A stretch of DNA of 64,000 nucleotides, taken from Massilia sp. Bi118. Its GTDB lineage: Bacteria; Pseudomonadota; Gammaproteobacteria; Burkholderiales; Burkholderiaceae_D. Positions within the stretch are counted from its first letter, which is position 1, and each line of letters starts with the position of its first letter. Below are positions 24,794 to 33,516 of this stretch, in pieces. The notes below the pieces were generated by a model. The model was not told where the DNA came from and made no database searches. It saw only the letters and a list, made by a program, of their open reading frames with translations. The position numbers and the translations under genes are program-made. The stretch covers positions 62,001 to 126,000 of the forward strand of contig NZ_CAKKMV010000012.1 of the NCBI RefSeq assembly GCF_918697865.1, in the 5' to 3' direction.

Positions 24794-25333
24794 ATGAACA
24801 CATTACAGAAGCGGATTCTCTCGATACTTGCGATCCTTTGTGCTGCCGGCGTGGCGGCCTACTGGTACTGGTCGCCTTACCTGGCAATGCGCGAGCTGCG
24901 CGATGCCGCGGTGGCTGCCGATGCCCGGCGTTTCAACGAGCGCGTCGATTTTCCGAAGGTGCGCGAGAGTTTGAAAAGCCAGTTCTCGGCGCGCATGCAT
25001 CAAGACTCGACCGATGCCGGCACTAATTTCGGCAGCATGCTGGCAGGCGTGCTGGTCGACAAACTGATCGACACGGCCGTGCGCCCGGAAACGATCATGT
25101 TTGCGATGCGCGAAGGGAAGTTCAAGATCGAGCGTGATGGAGGCCCGGAAGGCAGGCAGGACACCGGCGAGAGTCATAAAACCGTCTGGCGTACCGAACG
25201 CCGAGGCTTCAATACCATCCTCTTCCATGGCGAAAGGGAAGGCGAAAGCGACAAGAAAGACACGATGGCGCTGGTCATGCAGCGCCAGGGTTTCGCCGAC
25301 TGGAAGCTGACCGATATCCGGTTGCCGGACTAA
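24794..25333 (+). CDS. DUF2939-type protein with N-terminal membrane anchor
   Basis: A 179-residue protein. Residues 7-26 are a single membrane segment or uncleaved signal (ILSILAILCAAGVAAYWYW), followed by SPYLAMRELRDAAVAADARRFNERVDFPKVRESLKSQ in pieces typical of DUF2939: a region in which a helical repeat is followed by FPAVRESLK. The rest has LVDKLIDTAVRPETIMFAM and the closing GFADWKLTDIRLPD. Probably inner membrane with a periplasmic domain; function unknown. It lies 14 bp past the terminator stem of csbD1, so it needs its own promoter or read-through. It converges on the DUF4126 gene with a 4-bp overlap. Confidence 0.8.
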   Translation: MNTLQKRILSILAILCAAGVAAYWYWSPYLAMRELRDAAVAADARRFNERVDFPKVRESLKSQFSARMHQDSTDAGTNFGSMLAGVLVDKLIDTAVRPETIMFAMREGKFKIERDGGPEGRQDTGESHKTVWRTERRGFNTILFHGEREGESDKKDTMALVMQRQGFADWKLTDIRLPD

Positions 25334-25800
25334 GATTCCGGCCGCGTCGCCAGCGCCACGATCGCGGCGCCCGCGGCAACGATCAGCGCATCTTCGATCA
25401 ATCCGCTGCGCGTCTGGCCCATCTTCGCCATGGCCTGCTTGCGGGCGGCCAGCGTCAGGTAGGCGAGCGGTACGGCGGTGGCCACCGCGACCGCCGCCCC
25501 GGCCTTTTCCTGCCCCTTCGGCGCCAGCGCGGCACCGGCGATCCCAGCGCTCATCACGCGCGCCAGCAGGCCCAGGAAGACGGTGCGGTCGGGCGCCGTC
25601 TTCATTTTGTCGCCGAACAGTTCTCCAACGCCCATGGCGAGGGCGCCGTATTTGAACAAGGGGCGGTTCAGCAGGGCGAGTTCGCCCGGCGTATCGCGGT
25701 CGGCAAGGCGCGCCGTGGCGATGGTGGCCATGGGCGTCATCGAGCGCGCGCTGGCGACGGCGCCGATCAGGGCGGAAGGGAGCAGGGCGGGCGTGTTCAT
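25330..25800 (-). CDS. DUF4126-type membrane protein
   Basis: A 156-residue hydrophobic protein with about four membrane segments. Seen: LIGAVASARSMTPMATIATA, KYGALAMGVGELFGDKM, a double segment GLLARVMSAGIAGAALAPKG and AAVAVATAVPLAYLTLAARK, then LIEDALIVAAGAAIVALAT. This spacing fits DUF4126, a small inner-membrane family of unknown function. It is 45 bp downstream of the AI-2E-type transporter on the same strand and may share its transcript. Start at 25800 follows AAAGGACCACACGACG. Confidence 0.72.
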   Translation of the reverse strand: MNTPALLPSALIGAVASARSMTPMATIATARLADRDTPGELALLNRPLFKYGALAMGVGELFGDKMKTAPDRTVFLGLLARVMSAGIAGAALAPKGQEKAGAAVAVATAVPLAYLTLAARKQAMAKMGQTRSGLIEDALIVAAGAAIVALATRPES

Positions 25801-25845
25801 CGTCGTGTGGTCCTTTGCATGTGTTGGGTAGGACCATGCTAGCCT

Positions 25846-26925
25846 TTATCCGCTGGGCGGCGCGCCGCCTTGCTCTTCAGGCCGGTCGCCGAGGATGTCC
25901 TCCACATACAGCATCTTCACCAGCACCATCAGCGTGGCCGTCATCGGCGTCGCCAGCGCGATCCCGGCAAAGCCGAAGATGGTGCCGAAAATCAGCTGCA
26001 TCACGATGATCAGGGCCGGCGCAATCTCCACCGCCCAGGAATCGATCAGCGGCTGCACGATATAGCCCTGCACCAGCTGGATGCCGCCGAACAGCATCAT
26101 CGTGTACAGGGCGAGTTGCGGGTCGACGGACAGGGCGATCAGCACCGCCGGCACGCCCGCCATGATGGGACCGAGGTAGGGAATGAAGTCGAGCAGGCCG
26201 GCGATGATGCCGAGGATGAGCGCCAGCGGCACGCCCAGCAGGCTCAGCCCGACCGAGGTCGCGATGCCGGCGATCAGCATCGAGCACGAGGTGCCGAGCA
26301 GCCAGCGCGCCAAGGTGCCGCCGATCTCCTCGATGACCTCGCCGGCGCGCTCGCGCTTGCGTGGCGGCACCAGGCGGATGAAGCCGCGCCGGTAGACGCC
26401 CGGCGACACCGCGAAATAAATCCCGACAAACAGGATGATGGCGACGTTGCCGATCGCGCCCAGCACGCCGCCGAAGAACAGGCCCGCGTTCGGCACCATT
26501 TGCCCAAGGTATTGCATGAGCCGCTTGGGTTGCGGCAGTTCGCTGGCGAGGCGCTTCAGCAGGGAATGCTGCTCGACCATCTGCTGCAGGCGCTGGATCG
26601 AGGTGGGGATCGTCTTTGCCAGCTGGTTGGCCTGTTCCGAAATCTGCGGCGCCATCGCCCAGCCGCCCAGGCCGATGACGAGCAGCAGCGTCCCCACGAC
26701 GATGGCCAGGCTCAGCTTGCGGTTGATGTGGAAGCGGCGGCTAAGGATGGCGCTGAGCTCGAACAGCAGGATGGCGAACAGGACGCAGGCGAATACCAGC
26801 AGCAGGGCGTCGGCCGCGAACCAGATGCCGGCGAGCAGGGCCAGGAACAGCGCCGCGATGCCGTCGACGAGGGCGGAGCGGCGCATCAGGCCGCGTTGTT
26901 CGGGTGCAGGGGTTTGTTCGCTCAT
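25846..26925 (-). CDS. AI-2E family (PerM/YdiK-like) membrane transporter
   Basis: A 359-residue inner-membrane protein of the AI-2E/PerM family. Two N-terminal membrane helices (about 20-65), a third (72-92), a soluble coiled stretch (95-150, SEQANQLAKTIPTSIQRLQQ), then a bundle of helices with the family signatures DFIPYLGPIMAGVPA, QLVQGYIVQPLIDSWAVEI, and GIALATPMTATLMVLVKMLY. Most members have unknown substrates; only a few are linked to autoinducer-2 export or Na+/H+ exchange, so no function should be read from the name. The gene lies upstream of the DUF4126 gene. Start ATG at 26925; no strong ribosome binding site seen. Confidence 0.87.
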   Translation of the reverse strand: MSEQTPAPEQRGLMRRSALVDGIAALFLALLAGIWFAADALLLVFACVLFAILLFELSAILSRRFHINRKLSLAIVVGTLLLVIGLGGWAMAPQISEQANQLAKTIPTSIQRLQQMVEQHSLLKRLASELPQPKRLMQYLGQMVPNAGLFFGGVLGAIGNVAIILFVGIYFAVSPGVYRRGFIRLVPPRKRERAGEVIEEIGGTLARWLLGTSCSMLIAGIATSVGLSLLGVPLALILGIIAGLLDFIPYLGPIMAGVPAVLIALSVDPQLALYTMMLFGGIQLVQGYIVQPLIDSWAVEIAPALIIVMQLIFGTIFGFAGIALATPMTATLMVLVKMLYVEDILGDRPEEQGGAPPSG

Positions 26926-27046
26926 GACAAAATGCTATCAGCGGACCGTATTGACCGTCGCGCGGCTGAGCTATGTGCGTGCGCTAACGGAGCCGTCAGT
27001 CAAGCTTTCTTATCATTGAGTCACTGATTAACGAAAGGAGAGCACC

Positions 27047-27226
27047 ATGAACTCGAACCAGGTCGAAGGCAAACTGCAGGACATCGGCGGCAAAATCCAG
27101 GAAGAAGCCGGCAAGCTGGTCGGCAGCGACGAGCAGCAAGTGAAAGGCCTGAAGAACCAGGTCGAAGGCAAGACCCAGGAGAAGCTGGGCGATGCGCAGG
27201 AGAAGCTGCACGACGCTACCAAGTAA
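27047..27226 (+). CDS. CsbD-family small stress protein (copy 2)
   Basis: A 59-residue CsbD/YjbJ-type protein: MNSNQVEGKLQDIGGKIQE, KLVGSDEQQVKGLKNQVEGK, and a closing QEKLHDATK. It is identical in length to the copy at 24543-24722 and about 60% identical by eye, strongest in the repeated GGKIQE and EQQ.KGL..QVEGK blocks. AAAGGAG lies nine bases upstream of the ATG. A terminator hairpin of the same design follows. Most likely a paralogous stress protein, probably expressed strongly; mechanism unknown. Confidence 0.9.
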   Translation: MNSNQVEGKLQDIGGKIQEEAGKLVGSDEQQVKGLKNQVEGKTQEKLGDAQEKLHDATK

Positions 27227-27254
27227 TCTGTCGAATCGGCCCCGTCACGGGGGC

Positions 27255-27367
27255 GTAGGGTGGGCTCTCCGAGCCCACCAATGCAAACAGCCGCTCGAAG
27301 CGGCTGTTTTGCGTTAACGGCGGTGGGCTCGTAAATCAGTCCCCCGGACTGATTTACCCCACCCTAC
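27255..27367. repeat. 113-bp intergenic repeat with GTAGGGTGGG ends
   Basis: Terminal inverted repeats GTAGGGTGGG (27255-27264) and CCCACCCTAC (27358-27367). Inside lie a 9-bp hairpin (27259-27279), the csbD2 terminator, and a 12-bp hairpin GTAAATCAGTCC/GGACTGATTTAC. The same end sequence recurs at 56415-56492. REP/BIME-like element. Confidence 0.7.
27285..27310 (+). terminator. Terminator of csbD copy 2
   Basis: An 11-bp stem AAACAGCCGCT/AGCGGCTGTTT with a short CGA loop followed by TTTTG. It nearly matches the terminator stem at 24750. Confidence 0.82.
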
Positions 27368-27368
27368 A

Positions 27369-29579
27369 TTACTTCGGTTCCAGGTTCTTCTTGAAGAACG
27401 CCTCGATCATCCCATACACGTGACGCTGGCCGGCACGCGAAGAAATGCCGTGCTTGGCGCCCGGATAGGTCATCAGTTCGAAGCGCACGTTGCGGTTCAC
27501 CAGCGCGTCGATCAGACGGGTCGAGTTGGTGAACAGCACGTTGTCGTCGGCCATGCCGTGCACCAGCAGCAGCGGCGACTTCAAACCGTCCAGGTGGGCG
27601 AACACGCCGCTCTGCTTGTAGGCTTCCGGATTCGACTTCGGCGTCGCGCCGACGAACTGCTCGGTGTAGTGGGTGTCGTACAGCGACCAGTCGGTCACCG
27701 GCGCCACCGACACGCCCATCGCGATCTTGTCCGAACCCGCTTCCAGCAGGCGCAGGGTCATGTAGCCGCCGTAGCTCCAGCCGAACACGCCGACGCGCTT
27801 CGGATCGACGAACTTCTGCTTGGCCAGCCAGTCGACGCCGGTCAGCTGGTCTTCGACTTCGTGCTTGCCCAGTTCGCCGTAGATGACGTCGGTGAAGGCG
27901 CGCTCGCGGCGCGAGGAGCCGCGGTTATCCAGCGTGAACACGACGAAGCCCTGCTGCGCCATGTACTGCTTGAACAGGCTGCCCCAGCCGCGGGTGACCT
28001 GCTGCGAGTGCGGGCCGCCGTAGACGAACAGGAACACCGGATAGCGCTTGGCCGGGTTGAAGTTGGCCGGCTTGATCATCGAGTAGTACAGGGTCTGGCC
28101 GTCGTGCGCCTTGATGTTGCCGAATTCGGTCGGCAGGTGGTTGGCCATGTACTTGGCGTACGGGTGGTCCTTGTTCAGCTCGTTATGCTCGAGCCACTCG
28201 ACCATGGAGCCGTCGGCATTGCGGATCGACACTTGCGGCGGGGTCTTCGGATCGGAGAAGGTGTCCACGAAGATCTTGCCGTTGCGCGCGAATGCAGAGC
28301 TGTGCATGCCGTCGGTCTTGGTGATGCGCACCGGCTTGTCGGCATTGCTGCCGTCCAGGTTCAGCGCGTAGGTCTGCTTGTCGATGACGGCATCCTTGTT
28401 CGAGCCGATGTAGACCTTGCCTGCGTCTTCGTCGACGGCCAGGATTTCGTCGACGCCCCAGTCGCCCTTGGTGAGCGGGTAGAGCTCTTTACCGTTCAGG
28501 TCGAACAGGTAGAGGTGGTTGCGGCCGGTGCGTTCCGAGGCCCAGATGAAGGCCGGACGGTTCTTCAGGAATTTCAGGTCGTCGTGGATGCTGACCCAGG
28601 TCTTCGAGGTTTCGGTCAGCAGGGGGCGCTGGGCCAGGCTGGCGGCGTCGACGGCGATCAGGTCGAGGCGCTTCTGGTCGCGCGACTGGCGCTGGTAGAC
28701 CAGGGTCTTGCCGTCCGCGCTCCAGTCGGCGCGCACCAGGTAGATGTCTTTCTCGGCGCCGAGATCGACCTTCTTCTGCGCGCCCGAGGCCGGGTCGACG
28801 ATCATCAGGTCGACCAGCACGTTCGGATCGCCGGCGGCCGGGTAGCGCTGGTCGATGACTTCGGTGCGGTCGGCAAAGATCTCGAAGCGGCGCGCAACCG
28901 GCACCGGGGCTTCGTCATAGCGCTTGTAGGCGATGGCGGAATCGTCCGGCGCCCAGTAGTAACCGGTGCGCTGGCCCATTTCTTCCTGTGCGACGAATTC
29001 GGCTTCGCCGTTGTGGATGGTGCCCTTGCCATCGGTGGTCAGCTGGCGTTCCTTGCCGGTCGACAGATCGATCACGACCAGGTTCTGGTCGCGCACGAAG
29101 GAGACGTAGCGGCCCTTCGGCGAGATCTTCGGATCGCCCACGTTGCCCGAGGCAACCTTGCGCGCGTTGTCCGGATTATTCACATCTACCAGGTACAGGT
29201 CGCCGGCGATCGGCACCAGGATCTGCTTGCCGCTCGGCGCCCAGCTATAGCTGATGATGCCCGACAGGCTGGCGGTACGCGCGCGTTCGCGGCGCGCTTT
29301 TTCTTCCAGCGACAGGTTTTCGGTGGGGACCAGCTTCTTGGAGTCGACCAGGCGGTGCATGGTCTTGTCCTTCATGTTGTATTCCCACAGGTCCAGCTGG
29401 AACTGGTTGTCGGCGCGGCCGCGCAGGAAGGTGACGCGTTCGCCGTCGGGCGACACGCGCACGTTACGAACGCCGGGGCCGGACAACGCCGGGTCGGCGT
29501 AGATGCGGTCCAGGGTCAGGCGTTCCGCGGATGCGGGAACGGCCGCCAGGGCGGCAACAAGGGCAAGGATGAGGCGCAT
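27369..29579 (-). CDS. S9-family dipeptidyl peptidase IV-type serine peptidase
   Basis: A 736-residue secreted peptidase. A signal peptide spans residues 1-18 (ending VPASA). Residues about 25-470 are the DPP-IV beta-propeller (VRVSPDGERVTFLRGR, WAPSGKQILVP, EFVAQEEMGQRTGYYW with the EE pair that anchors the substrate N-terminus). The alpha/beta-hydrolase domain follows: GWSYGGY with Ser602, HGMADDNVLF carrying the Asp (about 678) and GAKHGIS carrying the His (about 708). It removes X-Pro or X-Ala dipeptides. The start at 29579 is set by the signal peptide; the frame opens 12 codons earlier. It adds to the M1 and M13 peptidases as another secreted peptide-degrading enzyme. Its stop is only two bases beyond the repeat at 27255-27367. 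Confidence 0.92.
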   Translation of the reverse strand: MRLILALVAALAAVPASAERLTLDRIYADPALSGPGVRNVRVSPDGERVTFLRGRADNQFQLDLWEYNMKDKTMHRLVDSKKLVPTENLSLEEKARRERARTASLSGIISYSWAPSGKQILVPIAGDLYLVDVNNPDNARKVASGNVGDPKISPKGRYVSFVRDQNLVVIDLSTGKERQLTTDGKGTIHNGEAEFVAQEEMGQRTGYYWAPDDSAIAYKRYDEAPVPVARRFEIFADRTEVIDQRYPAAGDPNVLVDLMIVDPASGAQKKVDLGAEKDIYLVRADWSADGKTLVYQRQSRDQKRLDLIAVDAASLAQRPLLTETSKTWVSIHDDLKFLKNRPAFIWASERTGRNHLYLFDLNGKELYPLTKGDWGVDEILAVDEDAGKVYIGSNKDAVIDKQTYALNLDGSNADKPVRITKTDGMHSSAFARNGKIFVDTFSDPKTPPQVSIRNADGSMVEWLEHNELNKDHPYAKYMANHLPTEFGNIKAHDGQTLYYSMIKPANFNPAKRYPVFLFVYGGPHSQQVTRGWGSLFKQYMAQQGFVVFTLDNRGSSRRERAFTDVIYGELGKHEVEDQLTGVDWLAKQKFVDPKRVGVFGWSYGGYMTLRLLEAGSDKIAMGVSVAPVTDWSLYDTHYTEQFVGATPKSNPEAYKQSGVFAHLDGLKSPLLLVHGMADDNVLFTNSTRLIDALVNRNVRFELMTYPGAKHGISSRAGQRHVYGMIEAFFKKNLEPK

Positions 29580-29683
29580 GGGATTGTCTCGCGGGGAAAG
29601 ATTAATTATGTGCAACGGGCGAGACGATACCAGAGTCAGGAGCGAAAAGCTGTAATTACTGCGCGCATTGGCTGACCGGATGC

Positions 29684-29935
29684 TCAGCTGGAGAATGTAT
29701 TACGGGCGGCATTTCTCCGGGCGAGCAGCACGCCGAGCATGAGCACAGGCACCTTCAGGAGGGAAGCGACCGCCAGCACGCCGATGTCGGGCATCTGCAT
29801 GCCCCTGAACAGGAGGTTCATGAGGAGCTGGACGATGGGGCTTGCAGGCAGGCAGAGCAGGTAAGGCAGGGCCGAGCGCGGAATGAGGACGCCCAGGGCA
29901 TAGCCGGTCAGGATCGCAGCCAGAATTGGTAACAT
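29684..29935 (-). CDS. Small hydrophobic membrane protein, unknown
   Basis: An 83-residue protein with two or three membrane segments: ILAAILTGYALGVLIP, YLLCLPASPIVQLLMNLLF and VLAVASLLKVPVLMLGVLLA. I do not recognise a family. A good AAGGAGAAC seven bases before the ATG supports it as a real gene. It sits alone between the DPP-IV-type gene and the MATE gene, all leftward. No function can be proposed. Confidence 0.65.
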   Translation of the reverse strand: MLPILAAILTGYALGVLIPRSALPYLLCLPASPIVQLLMNLLFRGMQMPDIGVLAVASLLKVPVLMLGVLLARRNAARNTFSS

Positions 29936-30014
29936 CGAGGTTCTCCTTGCTTGAAAAGCCGAGGATAACGCCTGTATTTACCCGACTATGCGCGGTGCAT
30001 CAAATGGATGGGAT

Positions 30015-31421
30015 TCAGCGCGCCGCCGCTTCGTGCACGCGCTGCTTCGACAGATTATTCAACGACCACGCCAGCAGCACCGCCGCCACGGTCAGCCCGA
30101 GAATCAGCCCGATCCAGAAGCCGGTCGCCTGCATCGGCGCGCTCGGGCCCCACGGGAACCAGGCCGGGGCCCAGCCCAGGATCCAGCCGACCGGCAGGGC
30201 CACGCCCCAGAACGCGATCATCTGGATCACCATCGGCGAGCGCGTGACCTTGTAGCCGCGGATTGCGGAGGCGGCTGCGACCTGGGTCGAATCGGACAGC
30301 TGGAAGATGGCGGCCAGCAGCAGCAGGGTCGCGCAGGTGGATTGCACCGCCGGATCCGAGCTGTACATGGCGGCGATCTGCCAGCGGAACAGGGCGATGC
30401 CCAGCGCCGACAGGGCGCCGAAGGACACGCACATGCCGGTACCGATCCAGGCCACGGAGCGCGCCTTGACGGCATTGCCTTCGCCCATCGATTGGCCGAC
30501 ACGGGTCAGCGCGCCGATCGAAAAGCTCAGCGGCACCATGAACACCAGCGAGATGAAATTCAGCGCCACCTGGTGGGCCGACACCTGCACCACGCCGAAG
30601 CGCGCCACCAGCAGGCTGACCACGCCGAAGGCGCTGACCTCGGCAAAGTGGGTCACGCCGATCGGCAGGCCGAGGCGCAGCATGCTGCCGATCTCGTTCC
30701 AGTTCGGGCCTTCCCAGCGCGTGAACGGATAAGTCGTGCGATAGACGCTCGACACCTTGATCCAGCCGACCATCGCCGCCAGCATCAGCCACAGGCCGGT
30801 GGCGGTCGACACCGCGCAGCCCAGCGCGCCCAGCCTGGGAAAGCCGAAGCTGCCGAAGATGAACAGAGAGTTGACGACGATGTTGTACAGCAGGCCGAGG
30901 ATGGCGATGACCATGATCGGCTTGGTCTGGTTGATGCTGGTGGTGTAGCCGTACAGCGCGCGGTAGCAGGCGAAGGCCGGCATGCCGAGGCTGATGATGT
31001 GCAGGAAGGCCTTGGCGCGGTCGGCCACGGCCTGCTCGAGGCCGATGTGGTCGAACAGCAGCGCGCACAGGTTGGCGGCGATGCAGCCGGCAACGCCGAC
31101 GAGCGCGCCCATCCACAGCGATTCGCGCACCGAGTGCGAGATCTTGTCGAAGCGGCCGGCGCCCATCTCGTGCGCGACCACCGAATTCACCGCCATCATG
31201 ATGCCCATCACGGTGACGAGGATGATGGACCAGACCGAGGTCCCGAGCGACACGGCGGCCAGCTCGGCGGCGCTGACGTGGCCGGTCATCGCCACGTCCG
31301 CCACGCCCATGCCGACGGTGGCGAGCTGGCCCACCAGCATCGGCCAGGACAGGCGCCACAGGGTCGCGATCTCGGTGCGGATGGGAGGAGCTGAATGCGT
31401 GGCGGTAATAGTCGAAGTCAT
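30015..31421 (-). CDS. MATE-family multidrug efflux transporter (NorM-like)
   Basis: A 468-residue inner-membrane exporter with twelve helices in two homologous halves. Seen: LSWPMLVGQLATVGMGVADVAMTG in two pieces at the start, LGTSVWSIILVTVMGIMMAVNSVVAHEMGAG, LGLPIGVTHFAEVSAFGVV opening the second half, and VSAHQVALNFISLVFMVPLSFSIGALTRVGQSMG in pieces, the usual NorM signatures. NorM proteins expel cationic drugs in exchange for Na+ or H+. Single gene; ATG at 31421 follows the weak GGTACCCGCGCC, so the start is only moderately sure. The substrate is unknown. Confidence 0.9.
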   Translation of the reverse strand: MTSTITATHSAPPIRTEIATLWRLSWPMLVGQLATVGMGVADVAMTGHVSAAELAAVSLGTSVWSIILVTVMGIMMAVNSVVAHEMGAGRFDKISHSVRESLWMGALVGVAGCIAANLCALLFDHIGLEQAVADRAKAFLHIISLGMPAFACYRALYGYTTSINQTKPIMVIAILGLLYNIVVNSLFIFGSFGFPRLGALGCAVSTATGLWLMLAAMVGWIKVSSVYRTTYPFTRWEGPNWNEIGSMLRLGLPIGVTHFAEVSAFGVVSLLVARFGVVQVSAHQVALNFISLVFMVPLSFSIGALTRVGQSMGEGNAVKARSVAWIGTGMCVSFGALSALGIALFRWQIAAMYSSDPAVQSTCATLLLLAAIFQLSDSTQVAAASAIRGYKVTRSPMVIQMIAFWGVALPVGWILGWAPAWFPWGPSAPMQATGFWIGLILGLTVAAVLLAWSLNNLSKQRVHEAAAR

Positions 31422-31461
31422 GGCGCGGGTACCGGATGGGAACCCGCCATTTTACCCGGAC

Positions 31462-32361
31462 TCAACGCAGTCCCGTCTCCTTTGCCGGCACCGTTTTCAG
31501 GAAGGCGTACAGGGCGCGCGCATCGGTATCGTTGATCTGCTTCAGGGAGGCAAAAGGCATGACGGCGATCGGCTTGCCGTCGGGCCGATGCCCGGAGCGC
31601 AGCATGGCGATAAAGGCGTCCGGCGTCGGATAGCGCGCCATCGCGCTGCCCTTGCCCGGCGTGAGGTTGGCGGCGGCGGGCCAGGCAGGTGGGCTGCCAG
31701 GGATCCTGCCGCCGCTCAGGGTGGCGCCGTGGCAGCCGATGCAGGCATTGGCCATGTAGGCGCCATGTTCGACGGTGACGGCGGCGACCACCGGGCGGGC
31801 CGGCGCCAGCGTGTGGTCGATCTTCTCGGAGGCGTCTTTGATGAGGCCGAAGGCGTACATGGCCTTGACCGGCGCCGGCAGCTCGACCACGGCCTGCTTG
31901 CCGGCCACCGGCGGCAACTGCTGTACGTAGGCGATCAGGGCCGCGGTGTCCTCGTCGGTGAGGCGGGCGTAGTCTTCGCTGGGCATGACCATGACCGGCC
32001 GGCCGTCGGGCTTGATGCCGTGGCGGATGGTGCGCACCCAGTCGATGACCTGGTAATTGGCCGTCGTGCCCCTGGGGCCGGCTGTGATGTTGGGCGCGAT
32101 GACCAGCATGCCGCCATCCTGGATGACGGTCTTGCCGGCGCCGTCGGCACCGTGGCACTCCGCGCAGCCGCGCGTGCTGTACAGGTAGCGGCCATGCTCG
32201 ACGCGGCCTGTATCGGGCGCAACAGCGAGCGCCGGCACCTGGATGGCGACGGTGCGCACCATTTTCTTTTCACCGATCGACTTGCCGAGTACGGCCGCCG
32301 CGACACCGCACAATGCCAGTGCGCCGAGCGCGATGCTGGTCCGTTTGACCCATTTGTTCAT
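31462..32361 (-). CDS. Dihaem c-type cytochrome, membrane-anchored
   Basis: A 299-residue cytochrome c with an N-terminal anchor or signal (residues 8-28, SIALGALALCGVAAAVL). Two haem sites: CAECH (first domain, followed by GADGAGK and Met ligand candidates in GRPVMVMPSEDY) and CIGCH (second domain, with GKPIAVMPF as its Met ligand). This layout fits dihaem cytochromes that pass electrons from periplasmic dehydrogenases (alcohol, aldehyde or sugar) to oxidases. No dehydrogenase partner lies beside it. The start at 32361 is supported by GGGAGACGATA; a start seven codons earlier would place that ribosome site inside the gene. Confidence 0.88.
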   Translation of the reverse strand: MNKWVKRTSIALGALALCGVAAAVLGKSIGEKKMVRTVAIQVPALAVAPDTGRVEHGRYLYSTRGCAECHGADGAGKTVIQDGGMLVIAPNITAGPRGTTANYQVIDWVRTIRHGIKPDGRPVMVMPSEDYARLTDEDTAALIAYVQQLPPVAGKQAVVELPAPVKAMYAFGLIKDASEKIDHTLAPARPVVAAVTVEHGAYMANACIGCHGATLSGGRIPGSPPAWPAAANLTPGKGSAMARYPTPDAFIAMLRSGHRPDGKPIAVMPFASLKQINDTDARALYAFLKTVPAKETGLR

Positions 32362-32517
32362 TATCGTCTCCCGTAAAGACATCCCATTGCCAATTTAGCA
32401 TTGCTCAGCAGTTATGCCTAGCTGGTCGGATGTCGGGACCCATGCCTTATCCATTCTGGGCAAAACGATGAGGTCGGGGATGTGCGGGATCAGGATTTGT
32501 ACGCGTTGTGCATGGGT

Positions 32518-32533
32518 AGTTGAACTATCAACT
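32518..32533 (+). promoter_or_regulatory. Inverted repeat in the cbpA promoter region
   Basis: AGTTGA-ACTA-TCAACT, a perfect 6-bp inverted repeat 54 bp before cbpA. It overlaps TTGAAC (32520-32525), which with CCACACAT 13 bases on (32539-32546) gives a poor heat-shock (sigma-32) promoter match; I do not rely on that. Confidence 0.35.
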
Positions 32534-32586
32534 TCTGTCCACACATAAGGGAGTATTCATCCCACCCCTCATCGGGAGCTACGCTC

Positions 32587-33513
32587 GTGGAATACAAGGA
32601 CTACTACCAGATCCTCGGTGTCGAACGGACCGCGTCCGCCGACGACATCAAGAAGGCCTACCGCAAGCTGGTCCGGCAATACCACCCGGACGTCAGCAAG
32701 CACAAGGACGCGACCGAGAAGACCAAGGAACTCAACGAGGCCTACGACGTGCTGGGCGACGCCGAGAAACGCGCCGCCTACGACGGACTCGGCCAGGGAC
32801 GGCGTCACGGCCAGGACTTCCAGCCGCCGCCCGACTGGGGCCAGCAGTACGATTTCGGCGGCGGCGGTGGCGGCAGCGCCGAAGACATCTTCGCGGACCT
32901 GTTCGCCCACATGGGTCGTGGCCGCGGCCAGCGTGCCGGCGGCATGGGCGGCATGGGCGGCGGCGCCTTCCAGATGCGCGGTGAGGACATCCACGCGGCA
33001 ATCTCCATCGACCTGCGCGACGCCTACCAGGGCGCTACGCGTACCATCAGCCTGCGCGCGGGGCAGCAGGAAAAGACGCTGAGCGTAAACATCCCGAAGG
33101 GCGTCACGCCGGGCCAGCAGCTGCGCCTGGCGGGCCAGGGCCATCCGGGCATGGGCGGCGCCGGGGCGGGGGACCTGTACCTGGAGATCCAGTTCAACCC
33201 GGATGCGCGCTTCCGCGTCGAGGGCGCCAGCGTCTACCAGAACGTGCCGGTGGCGCCGTGGGAAGCGGCGCTGGGCGCCAGCATTTCGGTGCCGACGCCG
33301 TCCGGGGCGGTCGAGGTGACGGTGCCGCCAGGCTCGCAGAGCGGCCGCAAGCTGCGCCTGAAGGGCAGGGGGATTCCGTCCTCGCAGCCCGGCGACCTCT
33401 ACCTGATCCTGGACGTGGTGCTGCCGCCGGCCACCAGCGAGCGGGCGCGCGAACTCTATGAGCAGATGGCGCGCGATCTCGCCTTCAACCCACGCGAACG
33501 CATAGGAGCCTGA
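32587..33513 (+). CDS. cbpA: DnaJ-type co-chaperone CbpA
   Basis: A 308-residue J-domain protein. Residues 1-70 are the J domain with YYQILGV and the HPD triad in QYHPDVSK. A Gly-rich linker follows (GGGGGG near 92, then GMGGMGGG), then two DnaJ C-terminal substrate-binding domains (GEDIHAAISIDLRDAYQG; DLYLEIQFNPDARFRVEG; LRLKGRGIPSSQPGDLYL). There is no zinc-finger domain, which separates CbpA from DnaJ. It stimulates DnaK. The start is GTG at 32587, preceded by GGGAGCTACG; no ATG fits the J-domain start. The cbpM gene follows after three bases, the classic pair. Confidence 0.93.
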   Translation: MEYKDYYQILGVERTASADDIKKAYRKLVRQYHPDVSKHKDATEKTKELNEAYDVLGDAEKRAAYDGLGQGRRHGQDFQPPPDWGQQYDFGGGGGGSAEDIFADLFAHMGRGRGQRAGGMGGMGGGAFQMRGEDIHAAISIDLRDAYQGATRTISLRAGQQEKTLSVNIPKGVTPGQQLRLAGQGHPGMGGAGAGDLYLEIQFNPDARFRVEGASVYQNVPVAPWEAALGASISVPTPSGAVEVTVPPGSQSGRKLRLKGRGIPSSQPGDLYLILDVVLPPATSERARELYEQMARDLAFNPRERIGA

Positions 33514-33516
33514 ACG

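Noticed and set aside
32520-32546. Sigma-32 heat-shock promoter of cbpA
   Set aside because: Only five of eight bases match the -10 consensus; recorded as an inverted repeat instead.
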